DNA of 64,000 bases from the NCBI GenBank assembly GCA_964420035.1, contig CAYQQR010000003.1:1-64000 (forward strand), given 5' to 3'. The notes beneath the pieces were generated by a model. The model had not been told where the DNA came from. It made no database searches and saw only the letters and a program-made list of their open reading frames with translations. A program made the position numbers and the translations under genes. This document shows, piece by piece, positions 60,219 through 64,000 of the stretch (positions are counted from its first letter, which is position 1; the number at the start of each line of letters is the position of its first letter). Source of the stretch: CAYQQR01 sp964420035. Its GTDB lineage: Bacteria; Bacteroidota; Bacteroidia; Bacteroidales; SM23-62.

Positions 60219-61099
60219 TCACCCTTCGTAAACAGGCTCAACATCTCCTTTAGCTGGGCAATTTTACCGCTTTCTCCCAATTGTTCATATGCCAGAATCA
60301 GGTTCATTATCATGCGGAATACAATTTCAGTGTTGCTGCAAGGTTTATAGTACTTGGGAGAGGATGGAATTTTCTGCTCTTTTAAAAAGAATTTTATCTC
60401 TTTACGGCTGAATACGGCTCCTTCGTTATAAGGATTGATATAAAAAAGAACATCATTCTGGTCTTCTGTCTGAATGACCGAGGCACTGTATTCGTCTATG
60501 TAAGCAAGAATAAAATTCTTCGGAAGGTTTACCCCGTAAACCGGCATCCCGACCTGTTGCGCTACAACAGCATAAATAATGGCCAGTGTGATGGGATTGC
60601 CCTTTTTTCTTTCCAGTACCTGGTTAATGTATGAATTCCGGGGGTTGTAGAAATCTTTATCGCTTTTACCGAATTTATGAACCTCGAAAAAGATGCGGTT
60701 GAGCAGGTTGATCTTTTCCAGTGCAGTGAGATTATTGTTGATCTCGAGCCAGAGGTCATTCCGGATGCTTTCAATGGGATCCAGCACCTTTTCTTTAATG
60801 CTCAAATCTGGATACTGGAACCTGGCAACCAGGTAAGCGCCCGTGAGGAGATCCGAATTCCCGGATCGGATCCATCCGTCGAGGAGTTCCTTGAGGTAGT
60901 TGAATTGTATTTTCTGTATTAGATTTTCCAGGCGGTTCTGCATGAGGGGCTCAGGGGATCTCTCCCATGCTGTCTCAAGTTCCGGGATGATGGGGGCGCC
61001 ACTCCCAATCAAGCGTTCTGAAACGGAGAGAAAGACCTCCTCACTCGGATCTTCCAATAGATCAATTAATGCTTTTATTTCATTCCTGTCATATGCCAT
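60206..61099 (-). CDS. SirB1/transglutaminase-like protein
   Basis: 297 residues. VLERKKGNPITLAIIYAVVAQQVGMPVYGVNLPKNFILAY is the SirB1 family core (a transglutaminase-like fold of unknown activity; the usual catalytic Cys is not evident here). The start is the ATG whose A is shared with the TGA of the nucleoside phosphorylase gene (TGATG), so the two are translationally coupled. Cytoplasmic; role unknown. Confidence 0.88.
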   Translation of the reverse strand: MAYDRNEIKALIDLLEDPSEEVFLSVSERLIGSGAPIIPELETAWERSPEPLMQNRLENLIQKIQFNYLKELLDGWIRSGNSDLLTGAYLVARFQYPDLSIKEKVLDPIESIRNDLWLEINNNLTALEKINLLNRIFFEVHKFGKSDKDFYNPRNSYINQVLERKKGNPITLAIIYAVVAQQVGMPVYGVNLPKNFILAYIDEYSASVIQTEDQNDVLFYINPYNEGAVFSRKEIKFFLKEQKIPSSPKYYKPCSNTEIVFRMIMNLILAYEQLGESGKIAQLKEMLSLFTKGDQSS

Positions 61100-61965
61100 C
61101 ACTCAAGTCTGTACAATTTCAATATTTTACTTATTAATTCCGACATAAAACTTTTATAGTCGGGATGAAAGGTTTTGCTTTCCCTGTTGGCTATGGCTGC
61201 ACAGATGGAGAGAGCCTGATGCCCCATCATCCCGGACAGCGCGTAAAGGGCTGAAGTTTCCATTTCAAAGTTAGTAAAATGAAGATCATTAAACTTGACC
61301 GGACGAAGTTCTTCCAATAATTTTGGAATACTGGTTTTCAATCTGGGGCTCCGTGCTTGTGGCCCGTAGAACCCGGGGGCAGAAATGGTGATGCCCCGGA
61401 CACCCAGACTGTCAAATTTATCCAACAGATCCTGGTCTGCTGCTATAAAGTAAGGACCTGGTAACCGGTCGGGCCAACGCACCTGCTGCCTGAATTGAAT
61501 TTGGAGATCTTCCAGCAACAGGTCCTCATCGTATTGATAAAAATGGGGCAGATTGTCAAATCCACATGCAATCGCAGCGAGAATAACTGATTCGCAGCCC
61601 AGTTCGCGGCGCAATGCACCGCTGGTACCAATCCGGATCAGGTTTAAGTTCTTGATCTTCTTTGAGCCGCCTTCCATCCGGAACAGTGCATCCAGTTCAT
61701 TCATGACGATGTCGATATTATCCGTTCCTATACCCGTCGACAGAGCCGAGATCTTTTTGTTTCCCAACCTTCCTATATGGGTATGAAATTCCCTGTTTTG
61801 GATTTTTTTTTCAACATAATCAAAGTAAGCAGACACTTGTTCAACCCGCTCCGGATCCCCAACAAGAAAATAATATTGTGTAAGGTCGCCGGGGCCGAGT
61901 CCCAGATGATAAACCCGCTTATGTTCATTCAGCATCCGGTTCATGTTTTTTGCTTCGGGGTCCAT
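61099..61965 (-). CDS. nucleoside phosphorylase (uridine phosphorylase-like)
   Basis: 288 residues of the PNP/UDP family. YYFLVGDPERVEQVS (phosphate Arg), STGIGTDNIDIVMNEL, IRIGTSGALR and FTNFEMETSALYAL (EMET nucleoside site) are present in order. It cleaves nucleosides with phosphate to a free base and ribose 1-phosphate; the EMET form fits uridine or purine nucleosides. Coupled with the SirB1-like gene downstream. Confidence 0.92.
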   Translation of the reverse strand: MDPEAKNMNRMLNEHKRVYHLGLGPGDLTQYYFLVGDPERVEQVSAYFDYVEKKIQNREFHTHIGRLGNKKISALSTGIGTDNIDIVMNELDALFRMEGGSKKIKNLNLIRIGTSGALRRELGCESVILAAIACGFDNLPHFYQYDEDLLLEDLQIQFRQQVRWPDRLPGPYFIAADQDLLDKFDSLGVRGITISAPGFYGPQARSPRLKTSIPKLLEELRPVKFNDLHFTNFEMETSALYALSGMMGHQALSICAAIANRESKTFHPDYKSFMSELISKILKLYRLE

Positions 61966-62131
61966 GTTAAAAAGTATAAACAGGTATTTACGATTCGGGA
62001 TTTTCTATTCTCCGCCAATAAAGATAATTTTATGCTTTTAAAAAAGTTCATTTTTAATTCTGTAGACAAATAACCTTCGGGTAACAATCTTCATGGAATC
62101 TCGTTTTTGTCATGGAAGGATCAAGGATGTG

Positions 62132-64000
62132 ATGGGTTTAAGGATTCTTTTACTACTTACTCTGTTATTGATATTGCCGGTCCGGGGACTCCATGCACAG
62201 GATTGGAAAATATCCCTCCTGGAAAGGGACAAGTCGATCGAGGCCGTAAAAGCGAAAAAAACTCCTCATATTGATGGGAAACTGGATGATCCGTGCTGGA
62301 GAAATGTACCGGTAGCAACCGATTTTCTTCAGGTGAATCCTTATAATGGCAGACCCGCGAGCCAGAGAACGGAAGTAAAGTTCCTGTACGATGACAATGC
62401 AGTTTATATCGGTGCTATGCTTTATGATCCTGCTCCGGATAGCATTATGACCGTTTTGGACAAAAGGGACCAGTTTTCCATATCCGATTACTTTGGCGTG
62501 CTTATTGATCCATTCAATGACAGCCAGCTGGCGTATGCCTTTTATGTTACTGCGGCCGGAGTGCAGGTAGATTATAAATCCATTGATGGTCAACGTAATG
62601 ACCGGGATTGGGATGCCGTATGGGACAGTGAAATCAACATCCTATGGAACGGCTGGACGGTAGAAATGAAGATCCCGTACTCCGCCCTCCGTTTTCCCAA
62701 AAAGGATATTCATGAATGGGGTATCAACATATTCAGAAATGTCAGGAGAACCAGGGAATCCACATCCTGGAATTATGTCGACCAGGAAGTAAGCGGGGTA
62801 AATCAGCAGGCCGGAACCATGAAGGGGGTGAAAAACGTGGCACCTCCTTTGCGGCTGGCATTTCTTCCTTATGCTGCAGCATACGTAGAAAAATATTCCG
62901 ATCATGAAGGATACGGAAGCTCCTTGAAAGGTGGAATGGATATGAAATACGGCATCAACGAGAGCTATACCCTGGATATGATGCTGATCCCGGATTTCGG
63001 TCAGGTGCAGTCGGATGATGAGGTCCTGAACCTGAGTCCCTTTGAAACCTATTACGGCGAAAAGCGGGAATTTTTCATGGAGGGCACCGAATTGTTCAAC
63101 AGGGCCAATATTTTTTATTCGCGCAGGATAGGGGACCGTCCTAAGTACCATTCGGATGTGGATGACAAGCTTCGTGAAAATGAAGTCATTGTTGAAAATC
63201 CTGCAGAGTCCCAGCTCATCAACGCGACCAAAGTTACCGGTAAGACGCCCGCGGGTTGGAGTACAGGCCTGTTGAACGCCATGGCCATGAATACATTTGC
63301 CACCATAAAAGATACCCTTAGCGGGGAAGAAAGAAAGGTACTGACCCAACCTTTCACGAACTACAATTTGACCGTCGTTGAGAAAACACTCCGCAACAAT
63401 TCTTTTGTCAGCCTGATCAATTCCAATGTGCACACCCCCCATGATAATTATACAGCCAATGTAGTGGGTGCACAGTTCAAGCTTGCCAATAAGGACAATT
63501 CCTACGCTTTTTCCGGTCGGGGAGCCATCAGCAAACGTTTTAGTGAAGAAAATGAACCCGGCGGTGGTTATTATGATCTTGAGTATGGAAAGATAAAAGG
63601 GAACTTCCTCTGGGAATTGTCAACCCGGCTGGAAACGGATCAATACGACCCCAATGATCTTGGCTTCATGCGGGCGAACAATGAAATTTCCTATGCACTC
63701 AGGATGAATTATAATATCTATGATCCTTTCTGGAAGGTACTGGGATGGTACAATTATTTCAGAATAGCTCTGGATCAACGTTTTCGTCCCCTTGACTATC
63801 AATCTTTTACACTAAGTGCTGTTAGTTCGACAACTTTCAGAAATTACACCTATGCCCGTTTTAACCTAACATTCAGACCACAATATTACGATTATTATGA
63901 ACCAAGAGTTGATGGCAGAAAGTTTAAAGAAGCAGGTTTCATTTCATTGAGTACCAGAACCTCTACGGATTACAGGAAAAAGTTCGCCATCGATTTGGGT
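62132..64000 (+). CDS. DUF5916/CBM9-like outer-membrane protein, cut by window end
   Basis: 623 residues visible; the reading frame stays open to base 64000, so the C-terminus is missing. Signal peptide MGLRILLLLTLLLILPVRG..AQ; an in-frame ATG at 62093 would add 13 residues. The first domain is CBM9-like (HIDGKLDDPCWRNVPVATDF, then AVYIGAMLYD, DYFGVLIDPFND, EMKIPYSALRF). The DUF5916 barrel-like part begins near residue 260 (MMLIPDFGQVQSDD, FFMEGTELFN). Members are large outer-membrane proteins of Bacteroidota with unknown role, sometimes linked to carbohydrate or hydrolase export. Confidence 0.88.
   Translation, partial: MGLRILLLLTLLLILPVRGLHAQDWKISLLERDKSIEAVKAKKTPHIDGKLDDPCWRNVPVATDFLQVNPYNGRPASQRTEVKFLYDDNAVYIGAMLYDPAPDSIMTVLDKRDQFSISDYFGVLIDPFNDSQLAYAFYVTAAGVQVDYKSIDGQRNDRDWDAVWDSEINILWNGWTVEMKIPYSALRFPKKDIHEWGINIFRNVRRTRESTSWNYVDQEVSGVNQQAGTMKGVKNVAPPLRLAFLPYAAAYVEKYSDHEGYGSSLKGGMDMKYGINESYTLDMMLIPDFGQVQSDDEVLNLSPFETYYGEKREFFMEGTELFNRANIFYSRRIGDRPKYHSDVDDKLRENEVIVENPAESQLINATKVTGKTPAGWSTGLLNAMAMNTFATIKDTLSGEERKVLTQPFTNYNLTVVEKTLRNNSFVSLINSNVHTPHDNYTANVVGAQFKLANKDNSYAFSGRGAISKRFSEENEPGGGYYDLEYGKIKGNFLWELSTRLETDQYDPNDLGFMRANNEISYALRMNYNIYDPFWKVLGWYNYFRIALDQRFRPLDYQSFTLSAVSSTTFRNYTYARFNLTFRPQYYDYYEPRVDGRKFKEAGFISLSTRTSTDYRKKFAIDLG

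Noticed and set aside
62642..63442. 266-codon minus-strand ORF
   Set aside because: Antisense shadow of the DUF5916-like gene, whose CBM9 and barrel motifs are unmistakable on the plus strand.

Overview
The window looks like a chromosomal contig from an anaerobic, glycan-degrading member of the Bacteroidota (Bacteroidales/Marinilabiliales-like). This rests on SPII lipoproteins with short leaders, promoter -7 elements of the TAnnTTTG type, almost no Shine-Dalgarno sequences, SSS and FucP-type sugar transporters, Bacteroidota-type glycoside hydrolases, a cysteine-type sulfatase and a glycyl-radical enzyme with its activase. A 100-base N-run at 44096-44195 marks an assembly gap, so this is probably a draft or metagenome-assembled sequence.

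Layout. 0.3-3.4 kb: a Tat-exported aldo/keto reductase with two ferredoxin-like Cys motifs, DUF6599-like and DUF3052-like proteins, and a small outer-membrane protein. 3.6-15 kb: carbohydrate-active enzymes (GH92, sulfatase, GH2, a decayed GH78 rhamnosidase, SASA acetylesterase, GH26, LamG protein) with no SusC/SusD pair or regulator in view. 15-19.7 kb: pabC/pabB, trmO, a YIP1 protein, a flippase-like membrane protein and a four-helix-bundle (23S IVP) gene. 19.7-22.4 kb: a three-gene corrinoid methyl-transfer module (UroD-like methyltransferase, homocysteine methyltransferase, MetH-type reactivation domain). 22.8-36.9 kb: a pentose block with an SSS symporter, mutarotase, the operon activase-glycyl radical enzyme-GH127, and divergently araA, araD, a FucP-type MFS permease and araB. 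37-43.7 kb: DUF6786-like lipoprotein, GroES-like protein, glnA, acyl-ACP thioesterase, and a C26 peptidase-like/ATP-grasp pair. 44 kb: tRNA-Arg(ACG) beside a tandem array of broken tRNA-Arg 3' halves. 44.6-64 kb: mainly housekeeping genes (AsmA-like, rplS, C69 dipeptidase, iron ADH, anmK, a large KamA-like radical SAM protein, M23 peptidase, zapA, 6S RNA, rny, UDP-sugar epimerase, SirB1-like, nucleoside phosphorylase, and a DUF5916-like protein cut by the window edge).

The most interesting system is at 26.1-31.2 kb. A radical SAM activase, a glycyl-radical enzyme carrying every active-site residue I remember for trans-4-hydroxy-L-proline dehydratase (HypD), and a GH127 beta-L-arabinofuranosidase of the type that cleaves hydroxyproline-linked arabinosides form one tight minus-strand operon (3-nt gap, then a TAATG overlap). 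They lie back to back with a complete L-arabinose pathway. I infer a locus that uses both halves of arabinosylated hydroxyproline from plant cell-wall glycoproteins (extensins, arabinogalactan proteins): the sugar through AraABD, the imino acid through HypD.

A second theme is intergenic architecture. Many gaps are filled by short degenerate tandem or inverted repeats (7-10 bp units, several word families). In about ten genes the stop codon lies in or directly against such an array, and in a few the array encodes the last residues of the protein.
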